A stretch of 39,677 bases of DNA from Polaromonas sp. (GTDB taxonomy: Bacteria; Pseudomonadota; Gammaproteobacteria; Burkholderiales; Burkholderiaceae_C), in the NCBI RefSeq assembly GCF_013817205.1, contig NZ_JACDDD010000030.1:1-39677 (forward strand). Direction: 5' to 3'. Numbering within the stretch: position 1 is the first letter of the stretch; each line of letters starts with the position of its first letter. Both the position numbers and the translations under genes were made by a program. Under the pieces are notes generated by a model. That model saw nothing but the letters and a program-made list of their open reading frames with translations, was not told the origin of the DNA and searched no databases. This document shows, piece after piece, positions 1-7,268 of this stretch.

Positions 1-112
1 ACGCAGACTCGGGCCAGCATCGCCAGAAAACCGGCTCGAACACTGTGCCGGTTTCATGTTGTGAACTCTTGACTAGCAACTCTCGCTGCGGCGGGGGTTA
101 TGCAGACCTTCC
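1..112 (+). mobile_element. Right end of a probable IS5-type insertion sequence (partial)
   Basis: Read from the complement, the segment starts with GGAAGGTCTGCATAAC directly after a CTAG tetranucleotide at 113-116. IS5-subgroup elements have ends beginning GGAAGGT and duplicate a YTAR target such as CTAG. The GC-rich stretch inside this end also resembles the non-coding end of IS5. The transposase would lie to the left of the window on the plus strand, and no transposase C-terminus is recognisable here. The end stops 8 bp from the priA stop codon. The call rests on terminal-repeat resemblance only. Confidence 0.45.
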
Positions 113-120
113 CTAGTCCT

Positions 121-2352
121 TTAAATCGCCAGCGGGTCCACATCAATCGCCCAGCGGATCAGGCTCTTGAACTCCGCTTCCTGCCGTGTCTGGTGCAGCA
201 GCGGCTGCCAGGCGGCGAGGAAACGCTGCAACGCCGCGCGTGACGGGCTTTCCACCAGCATTTGTGCGCGTTCGATATTGGCCACGCGCTGTATCGTCAT
301 GGGCACAGCGGGGTAGGGTGTGACGGCTTCCCCGCCCGGCAGTTGCTGCGCCTGCGCGGCGGCAGCGGCGGCGTTGAGAAAGCCCTGGGCCACTGCCTGA
401 TCCCGCGCTTCCGCGCGCACCAGCGCTGAAAAGCCGAAGGGCGACATGCCGGCGGCTTCGCGTTCTTTCAGCTCCTGCGCGGCAAAGGCCGGGTAGTCGT
501 GTTTTTTCAAAGCCGCAAACAGCGGGTGCTGCGGATGAAAGGTCTGCACCCACATCTCGCTGGCTTCGCCGCGTTCGGCATCGCGCCCGGCGCGGCCGGC
601 CGCCTGCATCAACAGGCCGAACAGCCGCTCGGGCGCACGGAAGTCGCTGGAGAACAGCGCGCCGTCCGGATTGATGGCTGCGACCAGCGTAATGTGGCGA
701 AAGTCGTGGCCCTTGGCAATCATCTGCGTGCCGACCAGCACATCGACCTCGCGCGCGTGCACGCTGGCCAGCTGCGACTCGAGCGCACCCTTGAGACGCG
801 TGGTGTCGGCGTCGATGCGGGCAATCCTCACCGAGTTATGCAGTGGGCTGCCGTCCGGCCGCGTCACTCCTGCCAGCAACTCGGCAATGTGTTCCTCCAG
901 CCTTTCCGTGCCTTTGCCGATAGGCGCGATGTCGATGTTGCCGCAAGACGGGCAGGCGCGCGGCACCCGCTCGGTGAAGCCGCAGTGGTGGCAGCGCAGG
1001 GTGCGGTCCAGCTTGTGGAAGACGCGGTAGGCGCTGCAGTGCGGGCATTCGCTTTTCCAGCCGCAGTCGTGGCAGGCCAGCACCGGCGCATAACCGCGCC
1101 GGTTCAGGAAAATCAGCGACTGCTCGCCGCGCGCGATGCGCTGGGCAATGGCGTCCAGCAGCGGCGGCGCAATCGTGCAGCGTTTGGGCTGGTGGCTCAT
1201 GTCCACCAGGCGCACTTTGGGCAAGCTGCCGTGGATAGCCCCCACGCTCGGCACTGCGTGTCCGTCGCTGCCCCCCGAGGGGGCCGTTCCACCTTGGGGC
1301 GGCCCGGCGGTGGAACCGTCGCTGGCGCCAATGCGTTCGGCCATGGTCAGGCGCTGATAGCGACCTGTGACCGTGGCTTGCCAGCTTTCCAGGGAGGGTG
1401 TGGCGGAACCGAGAAGCACGCGGCAAATCCCAGCCGGCTTGCCTGCATGTTCCACGCTTTCCGCCGCGTGGCCCGGCGAGCTTTCGATCATCGCGCGGTA
1501 AACCGCCAAGTCACGTGCCGAATAACGCGCGCCTTCCTGCTGCTTGTAACTGGGGTCGTGCTCCTCATCGACGACGATCAGGCGCAAATTGGGCAGCGAG
1601 GCAAATATCGCCATGCGGGTGCCCAGCACCAGCCGGGCCTGGCCGGCGTGGGCGGCCAGCCAGCTTTTCAGGCGCTGCGCCGGTGTCAGGCCGCTGTGCA
1701 GCGCCACCACCTGGGCCTTGCCGAGGTGGGCAAAACGCTCCTCGAAACGCGCCTGCAGTTGTGGCGTCAGGTTGATCTCGGGCACCATCACCAGCACCTG
1801 GGCGGTCGGGGCCTGCGCCAGCACCCGGGCGGCGGCGCGCAGGTAGACCTCGGTTTTTCCGCTGCCGGTCGCGCCAAACAGCAGCGCCGGCCGGGTATCG
1901 GCATCAAATTCGGCGATAGCCCTTGCCTGTTCTGGGCTGAGTGCTATCAAATCAGTGGTTTCCGGGGTGTCCGGAAAAGCCGCCAGCGGGCGTTTCAACC
2001 GGCGTGCGAGCTGCACCGTGCTCAGTTCGCGCAGCTGCGGTGGCAGCGCGGCCAGGGCCACCTCGCCGATCGAGCGCTGGTAATAACTGGCGGTAAACGC
2101 CACCAGCCGCCGCCACGTCTCTGACAGCGGCGCTAGGCCATCCAGCGCGCCCAGCACGGCGCGGGCTTGTGCGGGCTGCAGATCACCGCTGTCTGGCAAG
2201 ACCTCCCAGACCACGCCCAACACCTCGCGTTTGCCCAAGGGCACGCGCACCAGAGTGCCCGGTGCCAGAGGCGATTCGCAGGCGTAGGTCAGCGCACCAG
2301 CCACATTGCTGTGGGCCGGGGTAGCAACAACAACGCCTAACCAGCAGCTCAT
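121..2352 (-). CDS. priA: Primosomal protein N' (replication restart helicase PriA)
   Basis: PriA is a 3'-5' DNA helicase that recognises abandoned replication forks and starts reloading of DnaB. The 743-residue product has an N-terminal 3'BD-type domain, Walker A GATGSGKT at residues 160-167, the DEEH box at 262-265, LGSATPS at about 314-320, and zinc-binding cysteine pairs at 427/430, 436/439, 454/457 and 467/470. Residues about 344-373 are a Gly/Ser/Pro-rich insert just before the conserved LPKVRLVDM segment, and this insert coincides with a dispersed DNA repeat (1235-1323). A second unusual stretch (about 290-307) precedes the SAT motif. The reading frame is intact. The ATG is the only sensible start, since the family motif WL-V-V-TPAHS begins at residue 4. 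An IS-like end lies just beyond the stop codon. Confidence 0.97.
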   Translation of the reverse strand: MSCWLGVVVATPAHSNVAGALTYACESPLAPGTLVRVPLGKREVLGVVWEVLPDSGDLQPAQARAVLGALDGLAPLSETWRRLVAFTASYYQRSIGEVALAALPPQLRELSTVQLARRLKRPLAAFPDTPETTDLIALSPEQARAIAEFDADTRPALLFGATGSGKTEVYLRAAARVLAQAPTAQVLVMVPEINLTPQLQARFEERFAHLGKAQVVALHSGLTPAQRLKSWLAAHAGQARLVLGTRMAIFASLPNLRLIVVDEEHDPSYKQQEGARYSARDLAVYRAMIESSPGHAAESVEHAGKPAGICRVLLGSATPSLESWQATVTGRYQRLTMAERIGASDGSTAGPPQGGTAPSGGSDGHAVPSVGAIHGSLPKVRLVDMSHQPKRCTIAPPLLDAIAQRIARGEQSLIFLNRRGYAPVLACHDCGWKSECPHCSAYRVFHKLDRTLRCHHCGFTERVPRACPSCGNIDIAPIGKGTERLEEHIAELLAGVTRPDGSPLHNSVRIARIDADTTRLKGALESQLASVHAREVDVLVGTQMIAKGHDFRHITLVAAINPDGALFSSDFRAPERLFGLLMQAAGRAGRDAERGEASEMWVQTFHPQHPLFAALKKHDYPAFAAQELKEREAAGMSPFGFSALVRAEARDQAVAQGFLNAAAAAAQAQQLPGGEAVTPYPAVPMTIQRVANIERAQMLVESPSRAALQRFLAAWQPLLHQTRQEAEFKSLIRWAIDVDPLAI
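1235..1323 (-). repeat. Family-1 dispersed repeat, in-frame copy within priA
   Basis: Read on the minus strand this copy contains CGGCCCCCTCGGGGGGCAG, identical over 19 bases to the atpA-atpG copy at 25565-25583. It ends in GCGTGGGGGCTAT, matching the GTGGGGG end of the other copies. Its left part (GGCCGCCCCAAGGTGGAA) is a variant of the other copies. It encodes PriA residues about 344-373 without breaking the frame. Confidence 0.75.
1916..1950 (+). repeat. Family-2 repeat, weak candidate copy in priA
   Basis: ATAGC is followed by exactly 22 bases and then GCTATCAAA, the architecture shared by the better copies elsewhere. The interior agrees only in part (it starts CCTTG). The segment encodes PriA residues about 135-146, a conserved stretch before Walker A in this family, so the resemblance may be chance. 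Confidence 0.35.
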
Positions 2353-2706
2353 GGTCGGGCCGGCTGGTCAGAGCGTAAAAATTCGTAAGTACTCAGATAC
2401 ATTTTCGGAAGACGCTGTAAGTGCTTGATTTCAAACTACTTTGAAGCTGATCCAGAGTTTCTGTGGATAACTTTGTTGATAGATTGCCTTGGGTCCCGTC
2501 GGGGCCTTGTAAATCAAGGCTTTGCTTAAATTGCCCGGAAAAAAAGCAATTTGAAGAAGCTATATAAATCAAGGACTTAGCAGCGCTATGGGTTTGATAG
2601 CGGAACCAGCTTCTTGACCCTGGTCATGTCGCACCGCAGCACCAATTTTGTGAATAAGTCTTGCCTCCACCGCCCCGTTTTGTGTTAACGGGCGGGGCGC
2701 AAAGGC
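2353..2706. other. 354-bp intergenic region between hemE and priA
   Basis: No convincing gene is present. The region is more AT-rich than its surroundings. It holds one perfect DnaA-box 9-mer (TGTGGATAA, 2462-2470), a direct repeat TAAATCAAGG at 2510-2519 and 2565-2574, a small hairpin CGCTAT/ATAGCG at 2584-2602 that resembles the right end of family-2 repeats, and a GC-rich hairpin just downstream of hemE. The priA promoter should lie here, but no clear -35/-10 pair could be chosen. Confidence 0.6.
2671..2699 (-). terminator. GC-rich hairpin downstream of hemE, possible terminator
   Basis: CGCCCCG and CGGGGCG form an inverted repeat around a TTTTGTGTTAACGGG-like loop, and CCCGTT/AACGGG is an alternative inner stem. 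It lies a few bases past the hemE stop codon in the direction of transcription. No T-run follows, so it may be a transcript-stabilising hairpin or a Rho-dependent end. Confidence 0.4.
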
Positions 2707-3807
2707 CTAATGCGGCGTCCCGGTGCGCATCCTTCGCGAGTGTGCATGCACTGCACGCACCAGCACTTCTACGCTTTCCGGCGGGGTGTGCTGGCTGATG
2801 CCGTGGCCGAGGTTGAAGATATGGGTGGGGCCGCTGCTGCTCAGATCCGCATGCGGCAGGCCAAAGCTGTCCAGCACGGCCGCCACTTCCTTCTCGATCT
2901 GTGCCGGCTGGGCAAACAGCACGTTCGGGTCCAAGTTGCCCTGCAGCGCCATGCGGGCGCCGACCCGCGCGCGCGCCTGGGCCAGGTTCACGGTCCAGTC
3001 CAGCCCCAACACCTCGCAGTCGAGTCCGGCCATCTGCTCCAGCCACAGCCCGCCACCCTTGGTGAACACTAGGCGCGGAATGATCACGCCCTCATGGCTG
3101 CGTTTGAGCTGGCTCAGCACGCGCTGGGTGTAGGCCAGGCTGAAGGTCTGGAAGGCCGCGTCGGCCAGCACGCCGCCCCAGCTGTCGAAAATCATCACCG
3201 CCTGGGCGCCGGCCTCGATCTGGGCGTTGAGGTAGGCGGCGACGGCGTCGGCGTTGATCGCCAGCATGGTGTGCATCAGGTCAGGGCGCTGGTACAGCAT
3301 GGTCTTGACCAGGCGGTAGTCGTCGGAGCCGGCGCCTTCGACCATGTAGCAGGCCAGCGTCCAGGGGCTGCCGGAAAAGCCGATCAGTGGCACCCGGCCG
3401 TTCAGTGCCTTGCGGATGGCGGTGACGGCGTTGAAGACGTAACGCAGCTCTTCCATGTCGGGCACTTCGAGTTTGGCCACGGCGGCTTCGTCGCGCACCG
3501 GGGTCGCAAAACGCGGCCCCTCGCCCTGCGCAAATGACAGGCCCAGTCCCATGGCGTCCGGGACGGTCAGGATGTCGGAAAACAGGATGGCCGCGTCCAG
3601 CGGGTAACGCTCCAGCGGCTGCAGCGTGACTTCGGTGGCGTAGTCTGGCGACGTCGCCAGGCCCATGAAGCTGCCAGCCTTGGCGCGGCTGGCGCGGTAC
3701 TCCGGCAGATAACGCCCGGCCTGGCGCATCAGCCAGACGGGGGTGTAGTCGGTGGCCTGGCGCAGGCAGGCGCGCAAAAAGGTGTCGTTTTGGAGGGGTG
3801 CAAACAT
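2707..3807 (-). CDS. hemE: Uroporphyrinogen decarboxylase
   Basis: HemE converts uroporphyrinogen III to coproporphyrinogen III in cytosolic heme synthesis. The 366-residue product has the family signature [15 protein letters not shown] at 23-37, which includes the substrate-binding arginines R28 and R32. The catalytic aspartate is in FSDIL (D77), and the second signature [16 protein letters not shown] is at 142-157. The C-terminal FNLGHGI is present. Length and start match the family. It is apparently transcribed alone: the next upstream gene on this strand ends 147 bp away and priA begins 354 bp downstream. Confidence 0.98.
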   Translation of the reverse strand: MFAPLQNDTFLRACLRQATDYTPVWLMRQAGRYLPEYRASRAKAGSFMGLATSPDYATEVTLQPLERYPLDAAILFSDILTVPDAMGLGLSFAQGEGPRFATPVRDEAAVAKLEVPDMEELRYVFNAVTAIRKALNGRVPLIGFSGSPWTLACYMVEGAGSDDYRLVKTMLYQRPDLMHTMLAINADAVAAYLNAQIEAGAQAVMIFDSWGGVLADAAFQTFSLAYTQRVLSQLKRSHEGVIIPRLVFTKGGGLWLEQMAGLDCEVLGLDWTVNLAQARARVGARMALQGNLDPNVLFAQPAQIEKEVAAVLDSFGLPHADLSSSGPTHIFNLGHGISQHTPPESVEVLVRAVHAHSRRMRTGTPH

Positions 3808-3954
3808 GGGCTGATTGTCTCAGGTGTGCAGCATCCCGTCGGTCGCCCGATAGAGGCCCTTGCAGAACGCCGCCAGCGTGCGGTTTGTCGAGACCAGCAG
3901 CAAAAAATCCTTGTTGACGCTTCCCCCTGGCACCGCGCATCGGCCGAAAATCGG

Positions 3955-5268
3955 TCAGGCCAGGGACTGGGGGTGTTTGAGCAGCAGGCGTTCCAGCGCA
4001 TTCAGGGTGTCGTAACAGTCCTTGAAATCAGCAAACAAGGTTGCATCGTCGGCAATCACAGCGCTGGCAGCGTCCTCTGCGCGGAGTTGCGCAAAAATTT
4101 CGCCAAAACTCCGCTCGCCGTCGATCAGCCGCAGGATGCGCGCGCCGTATTGGCCCGGATTGACCATCAACGACACACCGGAGTGCTGGTGAGAAAGCCT
4201 GAAGGGCTGGCCGCCGCTGCTGCCAAACACTTGCGCCGCCACGTCGCCTGTCAGGGGTTCGTGAAAGAAAAACGGGATGTAGGCGGGGTCACCGTAAGGC
4301 GCGATGGTGCCAGCGTGCCGGGTGGCATAAAACGAGTGGGTGATGATGTCGCCGATCATCAGTTCGGCCATTTCGTATTGCTGCCGCTGCGGCAGCCTGC
4401 GCAACGCCTCGATAAACGGCGGGGGCTGGCGCCCCAGCACCATGTGCGGCTGATACGGCGCCCGCCCGCGCTGCACATCGCTGAAGCTCAGGTGAAAGCC
4501 ATGGCCCCCGGGGCCATCCCCCAGCCAGTCGATCAGCTCGCCGACGGAGTACGACCGGTCCTGTGAATGCAGCAGCAGGTCATACAGACCGGCATCGCCC
4601 ATACGGTGATCGTGGTGCAGGTCTTCGCCGCGCAGGAACCAGTTGCCGGGCGGCAGGCTGGCCAGCAGCGCGCGGGCAGTGCTGATCTTTCGCTGGGCGT
4701 CGGTTTCGGTGCCATTGACCATGCGCAGCAGGGACTGCATCTGGTACACGCCGGTGCGGCCGGTACTGGCATACACCATCAGCCCCAGGCTGCCGGGCTG
4801 CTCATCGGTCCTGAGTACGCCAAGCAAGGCGCGCAAACCCAGATCAGGGTCGGCCAGGTGATGCAGTACCCCGCTGCAGTTGATGTAGTCAAACGGCGCG
4901 AGCCCGAGCCCGGGAAGGTTGAGCAGCGAGTCGTGGACCCAGCTGATGTTGGTCAGGCTGCGGATGCGCGCGCGTTCCTGGGCCAGCGCGATGCTGGCGG
5001 CGCTCATGTCGAGATGCACCACCTGGGCATTGGTCCCGCGCAACTGCTCGGCCAGAAAAATGCTGGCATCGCCCGTGCCGCCACCCGCCACCAGTGCCCG
5101 GAATCCCTGCCTGAAGGATTGCTTTCCTGCAAAGCAGTAGTGGTTGATCATGGGCAGGTCTTCCAGCCATGTCTGCGCCAGACGGTGATGGTCGTCCTGC
5201 GGATCACAGGGCGGATAAGGCAGAGCCTCGTACTGATGGCGAACCTCGGGCAGGTAGTTGTCTGGCAT
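3955..5268 (-). CDS. Class I SAM-dependent methyltransferase with an extra C-terminal domain
   Basis: The protein (437 residues from the ATG) has a Rossmann methyltransferase core. The SAM-binding motif ALVAGGGTGDASI is at about 58-70, an acidic residue (D87) sits at the end of strand beta2 in HLDMS, and INCSGVLHHL is at about 129-138. The roughly 200-residue C-terminal half is not recognised. It contains an RLIDGERSFGEIF-like segment and a final helical DFKDCYDTLNALERLLL stretch. A TTG codon at 5295 would add nine residues, but the ATG at 5268 is preferred. The substrate is unknown, and the neighbours (hemE, a lipoprotein) give no clue. Methylation of a small molecule or a protein is equally possible. 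Confidence 0.85.
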   Translation of the reverse strand: MPDNYLPEVRHQYEALPYPPCDPQDDHHRLAQTWLEDLPMINHYCFAGKQSFRQGFRALVAGGGTGDASIFLAEQLRGTNAQVVHLDMSAASIALAQERARIRSLTNISWVHDSLLNLPGLGLAPFDYINCSGVLHHLADPDLGLRALLGVLRTDEQPGSLGLMVYASTGRTGVYQMQSLLRMVNGTETDAQRKISTARALLASLPPGNWFLRGEDLHHDHRMGDAGLYDLLLHSQDRSYSVGELIDWLGDGPGGHGFHLSFSDVQRGRAPYQPHMVLGRQPPPFIEALRRLPQRQQYEMAELMIGDIITHSFYATRHAGTIAPYGDPAYIPFFFHEPLTGDVAAQVFGSSGGQPFRLSHQHSGVSLMVNPGQYGARILRLIDGERSFGEIFAQLRAEDAASAVIADDATLFADFKDCYDTLNALERLLLKHPQSLA

Positions 5269-5342
5269 GGCGGCTTCCGGGGGAACAAATGGCAAAAGCG
5301 TATTGTCTCCGTCGCCGCCTCAGTTGAGACAACTCATCTCTT

Positions 5343-6098
5343 TTACCTCACCGGCAGGAACTGCAGAAAAGACGCGCCAGCGAGGTTCTGCACATAGGTG
5401 ATCACGGCGCGCCGGTATTTTTCGGTCAACACCCCGGACAGCAGGTCGAGACGGCCGACGATTTTGCCGAACTCGCGCTCGAAGCTCAGGTTGCGCTCGC
5501 GCTCGGATATTTCATCGGCCAGCAGCAGCGGCTGGCCCGCTGCGTTGCGTCGCGTCGCCAGCAGCCAGACAGCGGACTCGACATTGCGCGCGGCGTTGTA
5601 GATGTGTTGCGCGTCCAGGCCGTCGAGCAGATAAAAAGTCGTTTTGCCGTTGTGTGCGGTGATCAGCATGTCGGCGCTGGCAACCACAAAGGCGGCAACC
5701 CGGTCACCGCGGAACTCGGGGCTGAGCGCCAGCGACAGCGCTGCAATATCACGCTTGCCCTGCAGCTCGGGCCAGGGCGTGCGGTTTTCGATGGCGCTGC
5801 GCACGCCCTGGATGGCGGCCTCGCGGCTGGCGCTGCCAGTCTTGCGCCATTCGGCCGGGTTGCGCCGGTACAGCTTGTCGAGCAGGCGGTACAGGCTGTC
5901 AAGGTTGTCGCGCATGCCCAAAGTGGCCATGCGGTTGAGGTCCGACTGCGCGATCTCGCCGGACGTCATCGGTGCGACCTGGGCCTCGCCACGGTGCACC
6001 GTAGCCGGCCCCTGCGTCGAGCAAGCGGCCAGCAGCAGGGGCAAGACAGCGCAGGACGGACGCAAAAAAAAGTGAAGGACGGGCCGGCGCGGGGGCAT
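5343..6098 (-). CDS. Conserved hypothetical lipoprotein
   Basis: The 251-residue product begins with a basic, hydrophobic signal ending in a lipobox (LLLAAC, lipidated Cys26), so it should be anchored to the inner or outer membrane facing the periplasm. I do not recognise the mature domain. It contains a helical N-terminal part (about 55-110), a central segment with hydrophobic strands (about 130-175) and a charged EISERERNLSFEREFGKIV stretch near residue 205. A longer open frame to 6287 exists, but the ATG at 6098 begins exactly where the signal peptide does. It reads in the same direction as the CoA-binding gene 53 bp upstream. Confidence 0.8.
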   Translation of the reverse strand: MPPRRPVLHFFLRPSCAVLPLLLAACSTQGPATVHRGEAQVAPMTSGEIAQSDLNRMATLGMRDNLDSLYRLLDKLYRRNPAEWRKTGSASREAAIQGVRSAIENRTPWPELQGKRDIAALSLALSPEFRGDRVAAFVVASADMLITAHNGKTTFYLLDGLDAQHIYNAARNVESAVWLLATRRNAAGQPLLLADEISERERNLSFEREFGKIVGRLDLLSGVLTEKYRRAVITYVQNLAGASFLQFLPVR

Positions 6099-6151
6099 GC
6101 GGCAATTATCCCAAAGAAGCCTGCTGGCGCAAGCTATCGGGGCCTGCAGGC

Positions 6152-6592
6152 TCAAGCGGTGTTCAGCAGGCCGCGCGACATCAGGACGCGGTGGTCGATC
6201 TTGATGCAGTGGTCCTGCACCACCAGCAGGCCGGCCGCCTGCGCTTTCGTGGCAGCCTCCGGATGAGAGATGTCCAGCTGCATCCATATCGCTTTGGCAC
6301 CGATGGCGATGGCTTCGTCCACCACGGGTGGAATATCGGCGCTGTTGCGAAAGCAGCTCACCAGGTCGATGACCTCGTGTTTCGCGGCATCTGTCAGCGA
6401 GGCATAGGCCTTTTCACCCAGCACCTGGGCGACGTTGGGGTTGATGGGGATGATGCGGTAACCCTGCGCCTGCATGTAACGCGCCACATCGAAGCTGGGG
6501 CGGTGTGGCTGGTCCGACAGCCCCACGATTGCAATCGTGTGGCAATGGTTCAGGATGTGCGGCATGGTCTCTGCCGGTACCAAAGTGTCCAT
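6152..6592 (-). CDS. CoA-binding domain protein (YccU-like)
   Basis: This 146-residue protein consists of a single Rossmann-type CoA-binding domain. Recognisable elements are TIAIVGLSDQPHRPSF at about 19-34, YRIIPINP at about 45-52, the DLVSCFRNSADIPPVVDEA segment and the AIWMQLDI strand. Proteins of this family resemble the CoA-binding domain of succinyl-CoA synthetase alpha chains. Their cellular role is poorly known, and some are linked to CoA-dependent regulation or stress. The gene starts 5 bp after the stop of the redoxin gene, so the two are probably cotranscribed. Confidence 0.9.
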   Translation of the reverse strand: MDTLVPAETMPHILNHCHTIAIVGLSDQPHRPSFDVARYMQAQGYRIIPINPNVAQVLGEKAYASLTDAAKHEVIDLVSCFRNSADIPPVVDEAIAIGAKAIWMQLDISHPEAATKAQAAGLLVVQDHCIKIDHRVLMSRGLLNTA

Positions 6593-6597
6593 ACCGC

Positions 6598-7242
6598 TCA
6601 GGCCTTGTACTTGATGGAGCAGCCGTAGGCCCGACTGGACGCCATGCTGAGCGGCTTGCCGCCCAGCGCCTCATTGAGCCCCTGGCGCACATAGTTGGTG
6701 GCGGTTTTGATGTCGTCCACCCGCGCCGAGGCAATGCTGTCGATGCCGCCGGCGTAAATCAGCTGTCCCTGCGGGCTGACGATGTACATGTGCGGCGTGG
6801 TTCTGGCGCCGTAGAGCTGGCCGATTTTGCCGGACTCGTCCATCAGTGTGGCGGTGGGTGCGGCCTGCTTCTCGCCCAGCCAGCTGGCGAGTTTGGCCGG
6901 CGTCAGGTAGTCGCCGCTGCCGGTTTCGGTCGAGTTGATGGCCAGCCAGACCACCCCCTTGCTGCCAAACTCCTTCTGCAGCGACTGCATATTGCCGCTG
7001 TAGTGCTTTTGCACAAACGGGCAGCCCGGGTTGGTCCACTCCAGCACCACCAGCTTGCCCTTGTAGTCACTGAGCTTGCGGGTCTGGCCCGATGTGTCGG
7101 TGGCCGAAAAATCCGGTGCCGCCTGGCCGACGCTGGCGGCGGCAATAGCGGGGGTGGTGAGCGACAACGCCCACGGCGCGGCGAGCAATGACGCCGAAAA
7201 CGCGCGGCGGCTCAGGGCGAGGGGAAGCGGGGAATTCGACAT
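6598..7242 (-). CDS. Thioredoxin-fold (AhpC/TSA-type redoxin) protein with a Tat-like signal
   Basis: The 214-residue product begins with SRRAFSASLL at 11-20 followed by a hydrophobic stretch ending PAIAAA, a twin-arginine-type export signal. The mature part is a peroxiredoxin-like thioredoxin fold with GCPFVQKHY (single Cys74), an INSTE segment and the cis-proline loop TTPHMY. A second cysteine sits near the C-terminus in YGCSIKY, a conserved ending in this family. The ATG at 7242 has an AAGGAG ribosome site upstream and is preferred over 7272. The gene directly follows dsbD (26 bp), so it may be a periplasmic thiol protein that receives electrons from DsbD. That partnership is inferred from position only. 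Confidence 0.88.
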   Translation of the reverse strand: MSNSPLPLALSRRAFSASLLAAPWALSLTTPAIAAASVGQAAPDFSATDTSGQTRKLSDYKGKLVVLEWTNPGCPFVQKHYSGNMQSLQKEFGSKGVVWLAINSTETGSGDYLTPAKLASWLGEKQAAPTATLMDESGKIGQLYGARTTPHMYIVSPQGQLIYAGGIDSIASARVDDIKTATNYVRQGLNEALGGKPLSMASSRAYGCSIKYKA

Positions 7243-7268
7243 GGTAAGCACTCCTTGAAGAAAAGACG

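Noticed and set aside
499..2124. 541-codon plus-strand frame opposite priA
   Set aside because: Its composition is typical of the complement of a GC-rich gene, and PriA motifs are clear on the other strand.
2554..2615. AAGAAGCT/AGCTTCTT inverted repeat
   Set aside because: An 8-bp match across a 46-base loop is expected by chance in a region of this size.
2353..2706. Replication origin near priA
   Set aside because: Only one DnaA box is present and neither dnaA nor dnaN is nearby.
3808..3954. Small gene between hemE and the methyltransferase gene
   Set aside because: The only frames here extend from or into the flanking genes, with no start signal or conserved sequence.
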